Source of the DNA: Megalobrama amblycephala
Lineage: Eukaryota > Chordata > Actinopteri > Cypriniformes > Xenocyprididae
DNA length: 64,000 nt
Direction of reading: 5' to 3'
Assembly: GCF_018812025.1 (NCBI RefSeq)
Contig: NC_063062.1
Location: forward strand, 3,579,927-3,643,926
This document shows, in pieces, positions 27,410 through 38,839 of the stretch. Below the pieces are notes generated by a model. The model searched no databases, was not told the DNA's origin, and saw only the letters and a list, made by a program, of their open reading frames with translations. Numbering within the stretch: the first letter of the stretch is position 1; the number at the start of each line of letters is the position of its first letter. Both the position numbers and the translations under genes were made by a program.

Positions 27410-27955
27410 AGGGTTCGTTCACCCAAAAATGAAAATGATCCCATAATTTACTCACACTCAAGCCATACTAGGTGTACATGATTTTCTTCTTTCAGCCAAA
27501 CACAATCAGAGTTATATTAAAAAACATCCTGGCTCTTCCAAGCTTTATAATGGGGGTGAATAGTAACTTACATTTTGACGCCCAAAAAAGCACATCCATC
27601 CATCATAAAAGTAATCCATACGACTCCAGGGGGTTAATAAAGGCCTTCTGAAATGAAACAGTTTATAAAGTTGTAAATATGGATATTTTCTTACAAAAAT
27701 GCATCACTTCGCTTCAGAAGACCTTTATTAAACCCCTGGAGTTGTATGGATTACTTTTATGATGGATGGATGTGCTTTTTTGGGCTTCAAAATCAAAGGT
27801 ATCATTCACTGCCATTATAAAGCTTGGAAGAGTAGGATATTTTTTTAATATAACTCAGATTGTGTTCATCTGAAAGAAGAAAGTCATATACACCTAGGAT
27901 GGCTTGATGGTGAGTAAATTACATGATAATTTTCATTTTTAGTTGAACTATCCCT
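27410..27955. mobile_element. TTAA fold-back family C, short-arm copy
   Basis: This is an inverted-repeat element. The left end GGGTTCGTTCACCC (after TTAC, a mutated TTAA) pairs with the right end GTTGAACTATCCCT (before TTAA 27956-27959). The arms match for about 200 bp, with a GGATGGATGTGC/GCACATCCATCC phrase near the centre. Confidence 0.8.
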
Positions 27956-28029
27956 TTAATTTAAACAAAATAAAATATAAATAAAATTAAATATTTCAAG
28001 GCAACATTTCTCATTGTCATTTAGTTTAA

Positions 28030-28991
28030 AGGTGTCATTGAACGTTTTTTTTTTACAAGATGTAATATAAATCTAAGGTGTCCCCTGAATGTCTCTGTGA
28101 AGTTGCTGTTCAAAATACCATAGATTTTTTTAAATTAATTTTTTTAACTGCCTATTTTGAGGCATAATTAGAAATGCGGCAATTCAGGCTGCGGCCTCTT
28201 TAATTGCTCGCACTCTCCGCCCCCTCGACTCTAGTTCTCGACTCTATCATTGCATAAACAAAGTTCACACAGCTAATATAACCCTCAAAATGGATCTTTA
28301 CAAAGTGTTCGTCATGCAATATGTCTAATCACGTAAGTATAGTATTTATTTGGATGTTTACATTTGATTCTGAATGAGTTTGATAGTGCTCCGTGGCTAA
28401 AGCTAACATTACACACTGTTGGAGAGATTTATAAAGAATGAAGTTGTGTTTATGAATTATACAGACTGCAAGTGTTTAATAATGAAAATAACAACAGTCT
28501 TGTCTCCGTGAACACAGTAAGAAACGATGGTAACTTTAACCACATTTAACAGTACATTAGCAACATGCTAACGAAACATTTAGAAAGACAATTTACAAAT
28601 ATCACTAAAAATATCATGATATCATGGATCATGTCAGTTATTATCGCTCCATCTGCCATTTTTCGCTATCGTCCTTGCTTGCTTACCTAGTCTGATGATT
28701 CAGCTGTGCACAGATCCAGACGTTAATACTGGCTGCCCTTTTCTAATGCCTTGATCATGAGCTGGAATATGCAAATATTGGGGGCGTGCATATTAATGAT
28801 CCCGACTGTTACGTAACAGTCGGTGTTATGTTGAGATTCGCCTGCTCTTCGGAGGTCTTTTAAACAAATGAGATTTACATAAGAAGGAGGAAACAATGGA
28901 GTTTGAGACTCACTGTATGTCATTTCCATGTACTGAACTCCTGTTATTCAACTATGCCGAGGTAAATTCAATTTTCAATTCGATGGCACAT
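28030..28991 (+). mobile_element. TTAA-flanked MITE family A, copy 2
   Basis: The 962-bp copy, with TTAA at 28026-28029 and 28992-28995, has ends AGGTGTCA and GGCACA. The internal 22-bp palindrome is perfect (28802-28823). It is collinear with 18339-19303. Confidence 0.85.
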
Positions 28992-29101
28992 TTAAGTTAA
29001 AGTACTAAATATCTAAAATGAAATAAACAAAAAATAATAATTAAAATGTAATAAAAACTATATTGACAAAAAAACTGACAAACACAACAAAATTAAAACT
29101 T

Positions 29102-29413
29102 AGCTGCAGACCGCAACTTTTTTTGTGTTAAAAATTAAAAAAAAATTAAATAATGAGAATATACAACATGAATCCATTTTCCAAACCGTGTTTTTGTCTT
29201 ATCCTGAATCATTATGGTACACTTATAATAAGTGTTTATATTCGGACTATTTCAGACCTGACTGGTAGGACTCGCCGCAGACTATCACGGTAACTGCGTG
29301 ACTCGCCATAGACATACACAGAGAAAAGTAGCTCCGGCTAGAATGTTCCTCCGCAAGACGCATTCAGTTCTGTTTATTAACCGCTAGAGGGCCAAAAATT
29401 GCGGACAGCAGCT
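29102..29413. mobile_element. MITE with AGCTGC...GCAGCT termini
   Basis: The left end AGCTGCAGACCGCAA pairs with the right end TTGCGGACAGCAGCT. The 312-bp interior includes ACCGCTAGAGGGC near the right end, as in common cyprinid MITEs. No target duplication is clear. Confidence 0.65.
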
Positions 29414-29590
29414 TTAAATAAACAAATCTTCAGATAAGATAAAAACACAAACCATGCTTGGAATTGCCAGTCCAAATTCATTTAACAGATCAGCAGATCA
29501 GTTGTTGAATGTCAACATTTCTCTTTTAAACTGAATTCTTCTAAGGCATTTTGAAGAAATATGTGAGACCAAATTCTCCCAAACAGAATT

Positions 29591-29605
29591 CCCCCCCCCC
29601 CCCCC
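29591..29605 (+). repeat. Poly-C run followed by a short CA tract
   Basis: Fifteen consecutive C residues, one G, then CCCC and (AC)n. It is followed at 29638-29665 by a CTCATTTACTCACCCTCATG scrap of the TTAA fold-back family. Confidence 0.9.
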
Positions 29606-29665
29606 GCCCCACATACACACACACAAAAAAGAAAATTTTATCCTCATTTACTCACCCTCATGCAT

Positions 29666-30860
29666 TTTTTTTATTATTATTATTTTTTTTAAATGGTGGA
29701 TGGTAAATGGTGAATTAATACAGCTTGATCTATTATCAAAAAGGTCACCTTCTTCAGTTGTGAAGCTTTGCAGTAATTTCTACATATAGGCTTAGATCAG
29801 ACTGTCCTTCTAAAAGTCCTTGAGAAGGTTTTGGTGATAACCTGCTATTCTTGTCCACCTTCATTACCTGGCTAGTATCCCGCATGGATCGGCATATCTG
29901 TTTACACAGGACGAATGCACCCGTTCTATTCCACTGGCTTAACGTGAGCCATTACTGTGGAAACCCTCGTACCAGACAAGTGAGTGCAGTTTAGTCACAG
30001 GTGTGCCAGAACTCATAACCTGACCAAGGATACTGCTTATATCCAGATAGAGCTGTTATCAGCATGCTTGCAGCCGGCAGGCTTTAGAGGACCTCTCTTT
30101 TTTCCCCAAGATGTTTCAAAGGGGGTTCCCTTCAAAGGAAGCAAAGAGAAAGTTTCAGCTTTGGGCTCAAGGATTTATCCCTAAACAGGCCCCCTCGCTG
30201 AAGGTTAGGTCATACACAGTGGAAACAACACAAGACGGTGTGACAGAGACATTTTAGCATTTGTATTACCAGTCGGACCTCTTGAATCTAGTGGTGAAGC
30301 TATCTAAGGATACTTGCTCAGGTATTCAACAACATCAAGTATTCAATCACATGTCTACGATGTTTCAATTTCATACAGTTCATAAGGTGAAAGCTCCTTG
30401 GCCTTTGAGCAATCAAATATCATCTCAAAACAAAAGATACTTATGTGAGCAACAGGGGTGTCCTTTTGGGTAGTTGTCCACTTCATTCCACTGTTTCATA
30501 GCTTTGTGAAGAATACTAACAGTACTATCAGTTTAGATTCAATGATGTAGCCAATCGCTCCCAGAAGCTTGGAGGACCCGGAAGGAGAACCAAAATAAAT
30601 GAGCAGAGGACGCAAGGATGCTTTTTGTCCTCGCCACTCTGGAACAAAGCAGAGCGACATTTTGAAACTAGTTTAAACCAGTCCTATGCTATTCAACACG
30701 CTAAATGTGCTGCTTTCTTTCGAAATGAATAAGTGTATTGTTCCTATTAATTTAACACAAACTACATTAACTGACATCTAAACATTTTATTAAATGATGA
30801 GTATCACAGTTATTATTCACAGATTCCACAATTTGCTATATAATAATAATTGCTATAAAA
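29666..30860. other. Intergenic DNA, no feature supported
   Basis: Short frames occur without domains or splice sites. Nothing else is seen. Confidence 0.4.
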
Positions 30861-30861
30861 T

Positions 30862-30895
30862 TTAATATAATATAATATAATATAATATAATATAT
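30862..30895 (+). repeat. (TATAA)n microsatellite
   Basis: About six units of TATAA abut the left edge of the following repeat fragment. Confidence 0.85.
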
Positions 30896-30902
30896 GGGGT
30901 TC

Positions 30903-31228
30903 GTAGGGCTGCATTTAATTGATCAAATATACAGTAAAGTAATGTTGTGAAATATTATTACAATTTAAAATAATAATTTTCAATTTGAATATATTTAAAA
31001 TATAATTTATTCCTGTGATCAAAGCTGAATTACTCCAGTCTTCAGTGTCACATGATCCTTCAGAAATCATTCTAATATGCTGATTTGCTGCTCAAGAAAC
31101 ATTTCTTATATTCCGTATTGAAAACAGTTGAAACAGTGCTTAATATTGTTGTGGAATCCGATAATTTTCTTTAATGATTAAGAAGTTGATGAAAAGAACA
31201 ACATTATTTGAAATTTTTTAATAATTTA
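30903..31228 (+). mobile_element. Fragment of a common cyprinid DNA repeat (CAGTCTTCAGTGTCACATG family)
   Basis: The stretch with GGGCTGCATTTAATTGATC, CAGTCTTCAGTGTCACATG and CTCAAGAAACATTTCTTA is one I recognise as a very abundant cyprinid interspersed repeat. Both termini are missing. A different part of the family lies inverted at 46231-46420. Confidence 0.65.
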
Positions 31229-32620
31229 GTTAATAATTGTTTATATTTGATTATATTAAAACCTTTAAAACATTTCCATATCACACTGAGTGATTAGTTG
31301 CAAAGCTTCACGTATCAGTGAGAGGTTTTATGGCATGAGTTTCAAATTTTTTGCTTGAGTTTCACATTTTTTCCTGTAGTCACTTCCAAAACTTTATTGA
31401 GACAAGTTCGGAACTTGGCCAGAAGTGAATTATTGATGCGGGCTACTGACTACAGAATAAAGAAGCATTTACTTCGTGTGGGTTTGCCTGAATTAATCAT
31501 AACACGAGACTACGATGGAGGATGAATTCTCTTTCTTTACAAAACCCACCAATTTTCCAGTAAATGACAGATGTCTTCCTGCAAACCTGGACCCAGCCAT
31601 TATCAACAGCATCAGTTTACCGTGCACATCAAACATTCAGCAGACGCTCTATTGTCTGTACTGCGTTCTTGCATTTTCCGCCTACAGTGTAAAACATGTG
31701 CAACATGCAATTTTGACATCAGCATTCTCAACGTCTCTGTCGACAGAAATGTTTGAAGGAACCATCGTGAGTTAATTGACCCAATGTAATGGAACTTAAT
31801 GACAGACTGGATCTGCAGTGTTTAACTGCAACATTTCAAATATTTATTTAGAATTACACTATGAATCATACACTGACATATATTCAAATCTTGGGAGCCT
31901 TGAACAGGAAGTAGCGATTTGATTATTTTCTCCCAAAGTATCATTTCTTTTCCTCTCCCTAGACATCAGGGATCCCCTACATACCCTCCATACCAGGCAT
32001 AGCTATAGTTTCCATGGAGACTGTATAAGGCCTGTACATTTCCGACATGCAGATGTGTGTAGTCGTCCAAGAGCAATAGAGCTTCATTGAGATATTAAGG
32101 TTGACATTTCTTGCCGACAAACACAATGTCAAGCCCCTTTCCCACTGGATTTATGGTGCGGTTGATGTGGTAAGTAGCGTTGACGGCAGGGTGGAGTGGG
32201 GGGCTGTATGAATACACTGCAACAGAAAGCAATGGACTGTTGCATCATCCCCCGTGTCTGTGGGCTTGCACACTTGATCAATACTAATCCCCTCATCTGT
32301 CACAGGTCACATCCAGTTGTACATCTCTCACTGTCAGCACATGAGTGCACATGAAGTGATTCTCAGGACACTGGTTTAACAGTCCTCTGGGATGAGCTGC
32401 TAAATAAACTTCTCAGTTCTTTGTGGATTCACAGTACATTTAGGGTGTTTGGAGACATGTTAATAATGAATGATTTCTGTATATTTAAATTTGTTCATCT
32501 GCCATCTTCATTTTTTTGAGCTTGTCACAATGCATTGTGAAATTGCCTGCCCTTGGAAGCCTATGGCCCCTGTCCTAAATGGCACACTTCACGTGTACTT
32601 GCAGTATTGTGTGCATGTTC
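31229..32620. other. Intergenic DNA, no feature supported
   Basis: Frames of 61-86 codons at 31515-31775 overlap each other in two frames and show no domain. No repeat is recognised. Confidence 0.4.
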
Positions 32621-32625
32621 ATTAA

Positions 32626-33115
32626 AGGGATAGTTCACCCAAAATTAAACCTTCTGTCATTAATTACTCACCCTCTTATAGTTCCAAACCCGTAAGACTT
32701 TCATTCATCTTTGGAACACCAATGAAGATCTTTTTGATAAAATCTGAGAGCTTTCTGTCCTTCCATTGACAGCTTTGATGCTTCAAAAAGTTCATAAAGA
32801 GATCGTAAAACTAATCCATATGAATTGAGCAGTTTAGTCCAATTTTTCTGGAGAGACTGAAGTTTGTCTTTTATTCACATATAAACATTGATCAGTGAAC
32901 ATAAACAGAAGATTAACCAAACCATGCAAGGACAAACGTGCTGCGTAACGCAAGAATGAACATCAAGCAAACTTGAGCTTCCGTTTACGACAACTGATGT
33001 GCGAGTTGATGAATGTTTATATGTGAATAAAAGCCTAAATTCAATCTGTTCATCACATAAAGCGATCGAGTCTCTTCAGAAAATTTGGACTAAACTGCTC
33101 AATTCACATGGATAA
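32626..33115. mobile_element. TTAA fold-back family C, right end lost
   Basis: TTAA (32622-32625) precedes AGGGATAGTTCACCC. The internal fold-back (GAGCAGTTTAGTCCAA at 32837 against TTGGACTAAACTGCTC at 33086) shows the centre and part of the right arm. The outer right arm and terminus are missing. Confidence 0.75.
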
Positions 33116-34243
33116 ATTCACATACCTAGACCGCTCACTAAGTTCTGGAACAAAACCAAACCCCTCTTTTGCTTATTGCTATAGTCTATTCTAGAGAGCA
33201 TTTGATCGGACAAAAATATCTGGTGCAACATTTTAGAGTTTACTAGCATACCTTCAAGCTTAAAAACATGGACTAAAAAAAAAAAAGTCAATAAACACAA
33301 AATAAAATTTTTATAGGGTTTTAAAAAAACATTAAAACAAGGAATATCAGCCTAAACTACTGAATCTCAATTTGTTTTAATTTCCATTATTAGAATGGAT
33401 CGTGGTGATAACTTGCATGCCTCTGTTGTGGTCCCGTCAATAACCTGTTAAAGGAAATTAATTCCACTCAATCTCTTTTGATCAGTGGATAGACATGTGA
33501 TTTGCTTACACTGAATCAATAGACAGCTCAAGGCCAGATGCATAACTTTCTTAACTGACACAGATCTCGCCTTCATCAATAATGGATATAAGTGGACAGC
33601 ATCAAATAAGATCTCAGAATTTTGCAGGGATTCGGCCTCCAACAAAGAGTACAGGCAACAGCAGGTGGAAAAAATCAAAATCAAAACTTGGTTCCCTTGA
33701 AGCTGGTTTTAGAGGAAACTCTATTTATAATGCAGGTGTGTGTCAAAGCGATTTAAGTGTGTGTGTGTGAAGGTTTTAGAAAATTTCTGGCCACAACAAT
33801 TTTTTTTTCTTTTTTTTTCCTGTGCCAGAGGTTAAACATTGCAGGTTTGCAATGGACTCTCTGCAATTAAGATGTTCATATTAAGAAATAGAGAGAAAAA
33901 AAAAAAAAAAACATTAAATTATTTTTTCTTGTATAAAATGTTCTTGTATAAAATATAGCCTTCATGAGCACATCCTGATATCGATTACACTGCCTGAAAT
34001 AAACAAAGCTGATTTCTTTACCTGCAAAACAGATTCAGATTTGAATTACACACACACACAACCTACAGTCCACATTTATATTTATTCATATTTCCCACCA
34101 TAAATTAGCTACAATAATGAATGACGCCTACTCCAACCCTGCCCTCCCCTCGTCCCCTGGCTCTCAATGCCCGCCTTTGTCCGAAAATGAGAATGAGAAT
34201 GAGCTATTCTCTCTCTCACAGATGACCCCTCTTGTCTCCACAG
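33116..34243. other. Unique DNA, no feature supported
   Basis: AT-rich sequence with poly-A (33890-33910) becomes GC-richer after 34120, leading into the candidate exon. The CTCTCTCTCAC pyrimidine tract before 34243 serves as splice-acceptor context. Confidence 0.4.
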
Positions 34244-34440
34244 CCGCCTGCTGAGGACGTGACTGCCCACGTGGTCTGGATGCCAACAGCTGCCTCTCAG
34301 AGCCCCTGACGGCCCCTGGCAATCCGAGAAACACATCCTCCGTTTCCACACTCTCGACCCCCCGGTCTGCGAGGATTATTGAGTCTCGGGATTACTGAAG
34401 TGTCCACTTTGGCCGCGGGAGAAAGGGCACACTATTACTT
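34244..34440 (+). other. Candidate non-coding exon (5'UTR of b3gat1 or lncRNA)
   Basis: This 197-bp GC-rich stretch sits between a strong 3' splice site (cttgtctccacag ending at 34243, with a second AG at 34221-34222) and a near-consensus 5' splice site (CTT|gtgagt at 34441). All three forward frames contain stops, so it is non-coding. Strand and position (22 kb upstream of the next candidate exon) suit an upstream 5'UTR exon of b3gat1, but an independent lncRNA exon is equally possible. It contains a 9-codon uORF starting at the ATG in gtctggatgcc. RNA evidence would settle it. Confidence 0.35.
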
Positions 34441-35504
34441 GTGAGTATCCTCAGCTGCTCCAAGCTTCAGCTCTGCCTGCGCAATTACAGTCATTATGGG
34501 CTTTTGTGCTTACTTGGTGGAAAAGAAAATGCAGGGAAGACTTTATTAGAGCAAATGAAATGCTTCATCAAACATTATTGGCCATTACTTTAATTATCGG
34601 CATAACAGAATGAAATGAATGAAAACACATCTTTCTTGCCTTGAGTTCTTACATCTGAAATGGGCTCAAGACTAAATTGAAACCAGCTATATGTGACGTG
34701 AGGAAACTGGGGCATTGGCAGAGATGTCATGCTACTGTTTTGGCCACAAAATGCCTTGAGCGGGACTCGGGCATGGTAGGGATTCGGTTAGTGTCTGGGT
34801 GAGCGGGTGCATGGGTTGTCAACCTACCGCAATAAATAATTGAAATGAATGTACGACAAGGTTGTGTGTAGTTTCAGCGTTTGCTAGGTTTGCAAGCTCC
34901 CTGAAGATTTCAAGTTTTACTGTGGGTGTGAGAATGGGCTTGATGGATTCAGGGGGAGATCACACATCATTTGATTTCAGCAATCTTACTGCTGGTGTAA
35001 AATATCTTAGGCCTGTTATTACCGGAGAGTCTCTATCTGGGTCTAGGGGCGGAATAAAACATGTTAGGTGAAAGCCGCAGATGATTTGGAACCCAGAATG
35101 AATTAATGCAATCTGAGATGAAGACCAGGGAGAGCCGGAGAGGCTGAGGATGCGCTTCCCATGATGGATTTTTCTATATGTTGATGTGGGCTGCCTGATT
35201 TAGAAATACACTGTAGTGATGAAACCAGCACATAGCACACGCGTCTGACTAGATGAAGAAAATTTGTACTACAAAGAAACACACTAAAAACATAGGTCCA
35301 GCTTTGGACGAGACAAGCTGTACTTTCATGCCAGGGTCATTTTTTCTGTTAGAAGATGAGGAAAAAAAGACAAATCAAATCAAATCAAAATATCAACTTG
35401 CTCTACCTATCAAATTCAACAATTTGGGCTTTTTTGTTATATTTTGTCACTCTGATGCTGCATTCAATTCACACTTGAGAATTCCATTACTTTCCCTGGG
35501 AACT
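34441..35504. other. Unique DNA, no feature supported
   Basis: If 34244-34440 is an exon, this is the start of its downstream intron. No repeat terminus or coding sequence is recognised. Confidence 0.4.
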
Positions 35505-35508
35505 TTAA

Positions 35509-36480
35509 AGATGCCATAGAATTAAAAATTGAATTTATATTGGCATAGTTGAATAACAAGAGTTCAGTACATGGAAATGACATACAGTGAGTCTCAAACA
35601 CCATTGTTTCCTCCTTTTTATATAAATCTCATCTCATTAAAAGACCTCCGAAGAACAGGCGAATCTCAACATAACACCGACTGTTACGTAACAGTCGGGA
35701 TCATTAATATGTACGCCCCCAATATTTGCATATGCCAGCCCATGTTCAAGGCATTAGACAAGGGCAGCCAGTATTAACGTCTGGATCTGTGCACAGCTGA
35801 ATCATCAGACTAGGTAAGCAAGCAAGGACAACAGCAAAAAATGGCAGATGGAGCAATAATAACTGACATGATCCATGATATCATGATATTTTTAGTGATA
35901 TTTGTAAATTGTCTTTCTAAATGTTTCATTAGCATGTTGCTAATGTACTGTTAAATGTGGTTTAAGTTACCATAGTTTCTTACTGTATTCACGAAGACAA
36001 GAGCCGTCGCTATTTTCATTTTTAAACACGTGCAGTCTGTATAACGCATAAACACAGCTTCATTCTTTATAAATCTCTCCAACAGTGTGTAATGTTAGCT
36101 TTAGCCACGGAGCAAAACCTTCAACTCATTCAGAATCAAATGTAAACATCCAAATAAATACAATACTCACATAATCCGACGCATGCATGCAGTATGCATG
36201 ACGAACACTTTGTAAAGATCCATTTTGAGGGTTATATTAGCTGTGTAAACTTTGTTTATGCACTGTTTAAGGCAAGCGCGAGCTCCGGGGGCGGAGAGCA
36301 CGAGAATTTAAAAGGGCCGCAGCATGAATCGGCGCATTTCTAATTATGCCCCAAAATAGGCAGTTAAAACAATGAATTAAAAAAAATCTATGGGGTATTT
36401 TGAGCTGAAACTTCACAGACACATTCAGGGGACACCTTAGACTTATATTACATCTTGTAAAAAAACGTTCGATGGCACCT
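35509..36480 (-). mobile_element. TTAA-flanked MITE family A, copy 3 (inverted)
   Basis: The 972-bp copy lies on the opposite strand relative to 18339 and 28030, between TTAA 35505-35508 and TTAA 36481-36484. It starts AGATGCCATAG and ends GATGGCACCT, and has a perfect 22-bp palindrome at 35677-35698. Confidence 0.88.
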
Positions 36481-36484
36481 TTAA

Positions 36485-37494
36485 AATGTTAATTAAACAT
36501 TTTTAATTAAAAAATGTAAATTTACTAATTATTTAATTATTTACTTCTGTTTTCTGAGGGAAACAAAAGGTGAACTATATATTTATATGATAGTAGGAAG
36601 TAATTATAACTAAAATATTTAAAATATAAAGACAATATAACAAACGTAAAGATGTTTTGTATGGAAGCTCGTTACCACCTCAAAAAAATCTAATTGTAAG
36701 TTTAGATAAAGAAAGAAATTCACACTGTGAGTGTGAAAGTTGCAGTTGTGAGAAATAACACTGAGGTAGAAATGGACTATAAAATAGTTTTGCGTAATTC
36801 AAACCACTATAATATCCAAATCAAAATATCAAAATAGAAATGGGTGGAAATGTCTCAAAGTCAATGTTTAGGTAGTGAAGTTGCAAAAATGACATTTTCC
36901 TCGTAACACTGCCCTGACATATATAGTTGGTAAACACTTGACAAGCAGAAAAGCTACAATCCTGAACTCAAAGTAAATCAGAGTACTTTACAGTCTCATT
37001 TACTAAAAGGTTTGATGGCTAATCAGCAGGTCTCGGATCAATCGGGGAGTCCAGCTGTCATGTATCTTCCACCGTCTACTCAGACTCTGAACACTGCTAA
37101 ATGAGTGTCAGAGGAGTCTAGCAGCTTTAGATAAGGCAGCACAATGGCTGTCACAAACACACTCCAACATACAAAGGTGCACAAACACAGTCTGAACACA
37201 CCAGGAGGTTGTGGATGTGATGAATTGAATGGAAAGACTGTCCTTTCCAGCACAGCAGTGTTTCAGTGGCACATCCTGCTCCTGCAGAGAGAGTGCAGCT
37301 CAAGAGAGACCTGGGCTGATCAGCAGTTCTTGAAGTTAATTAACACCAGAGGTCTGGCAGCTGTTGTCCCTCCCCCTATCTTTGCACTCTATACCACCCG
37401 ACCATATCTTATAGAAGTCATCACAGTTTAACATGTTTGCTAGCACATATACCAGACCTAAGCATAAAAGCAATAAACAGTAGGTATATAGTGG
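36485..37494. other. Unique DNA, no feature supported
   Basis: No repeat terminus or gene is recognised. A 95-codon frame at 37144-37431 lacks any known domain. Confidence 0.4.
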
Positions 37495-37502
37495 GTATAA
37501 AA

Positions 37503-38172
37503 TAGGGATGTGACGGTGAGGAAATTTTCCCACCGCTTAATCGACGTGTGACAACACCGGTAATACCGGTATCACCAGGGCGGGCGGCCGTTCAGGGAGT
37601 TGGAGTTTTTCCCTCTTTTTCCACATCGTTTTTAAATCGCTTACAGTGCATGTCCACTGGCGTGGCACCGAGGAAAGGTTTTCAATTAATTCCTGTGGAA
37701 GCTCAATTTCCATAGGAATGAACTTAAGACGCTCTGCTCTGCGCCAGTGGACAAGAACTGAATGCCCGTGCGGCCGTGTGGATTTTACTTTTGCTTTCAA
37801 ATTAGCGCCAATTCGGGTGCGTCAATTGCTTGAATGGTGAGTTCATTATTACAAAACAGTACAATGATAAACTCGCTTAAATAGGCGCTTTTACATTTCA
37901 ACTTGAAACCAAATCTTCCGCCATCGTCTTGTCAGTCAAGTGAAGTGAGGTGAAATCTGACTCCTGCTGATCTGTGCTGCGACTCCTGTTCGGCTCAAGC
38001 TGAATTGTGCAGGCGCGTTCAGTTTTTAATTGTAGTGTCTGTTCTCTAACTGAACTAAATGATTTTACTACTATTAAAAAATTAAAGCGATGGTGGGGTG
38101 GGCAAGTGATGTAAACGGTGTTACAGCTGAACACCAGTAACACCGTTAACACCGACTATCGCAGCAAGCCTA
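37503..38172. mobile_element. hAT-type non-autonomous element with 8-bp GTATAAAA duplication
   Basis: It is flanked by identical 8-bp repeats GTATAAAA (37495-37502 and 38173-38180). It begins TAGGGATGTGACGGTG and contains ACACCGGTAATACCGGTAT and near its right end GTTACAGCTG...GTAACACCGTTAACACCG; it ends in CCTA. Left- and right-end sequences are only loosely complementary. It shares internal sequence with 23941-24120 and 51340-51840. Confidence 0.85.
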
Positions 38173-38289
38173 GTATAAAATATCTGCCACAGATACAAAC
38201 TAGCAGATGCATATGTACAGAAATGACTTTGAAATTGCATGGCTAATTAGGGTCAGCCTATGTAACAATCTATAATTACATTAAAATGT

Positions 38290-38830
38290 AATAAAATCGA
38301 CATGTTCTCCAACCAATACGACCATATAGGTCATTTGTCACTTCCCTGAAATACGACCCATAGGAGCGTTTACTAAAGTGGCGCCCCTATCGACAACAGG
38401 ATACTTTCATTTTAATGCATTGTTCCCTTTTATCTGTGTCATATTTCAGGTTTCGCATAGCTCAATTGGCAGAGCATTGCAATAACAATATGCAATCATG
38501 TGATCATGCGATCGAGGGTTCGATCCCAGGGAACACATGTGCTCATAAAGAGTATAAGCACAATAAATCACTAAGGTTAGGTTTAGGGAAGGGGTGGGTG
38601 TAGTCGTTAATAATAAAAAAAAAGAGTTTTGCGAAATAGAAATGGTGTAAAAAGTCCACACATTGCATTTAAATGAACACACATTTTGATTGCTAATGAC
38701 AGTCTTACGTCATTTCATGACAACAGACGTAACACGACACTGTCATTATTTTTAAGCCAGCTAGAGGGCGCATGACTTTAAAATGTAAATATAGGTCGTA
38801 ATAAGGTGCTTGAGGACAGTCTCAATAAAA
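38290..38830 (+). repeat. Composite repeat containing a tRNA-like module
   Basis: The sequence with ACGACCATATAGGTC, GGAGCGTTTACTAAAGTGGCG and later AGCTAGAGGGCGCATGACTT looks like a dispersed cyprinid repeat. Its middle is a tRNA-like segment (annotated separately). The outer ends (TGTTCTCCAA and TTGAGGACA) are loosely inverted. The boundaries are approximate. Confidence 0.45.
38451..38540 (+). repeat. tRNA-derived (SINE-like) segment with A and B boxes
   Basis: TAGCTCAATTGG (38458-38469) matches the polymerase III A box, and GGTTCGATCCC (38517-38527) matches the B box, at tRNA-like spacing. D-arm and T-arm sequences are recognisable, but there is no clean acceptor stem, and the anticodon region (38475-38512) is extended and self-complementary (GCAATCATGTGATCATGCG). 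I read it as a SINE head or tRNA pseudogene and not a working tRNA. Confidence 0.65.
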
Positions 38831-38839
38831 CTTTTTTCT

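Noticed and set aside
28723..28929. A 68-codon frame that recurs nearly identically at 35571-35777
   Set aside because: Both lie within copies of the same TTAA MITE; the conservation reflects repeat identity, and the frame is disrupted in the third copy (19053-19283).
38458..38527. Functional tRNA gene
   Set aside because: A and B boxes are present, but there is no acceptor stem pairing and the anticodon arm is abnormal.
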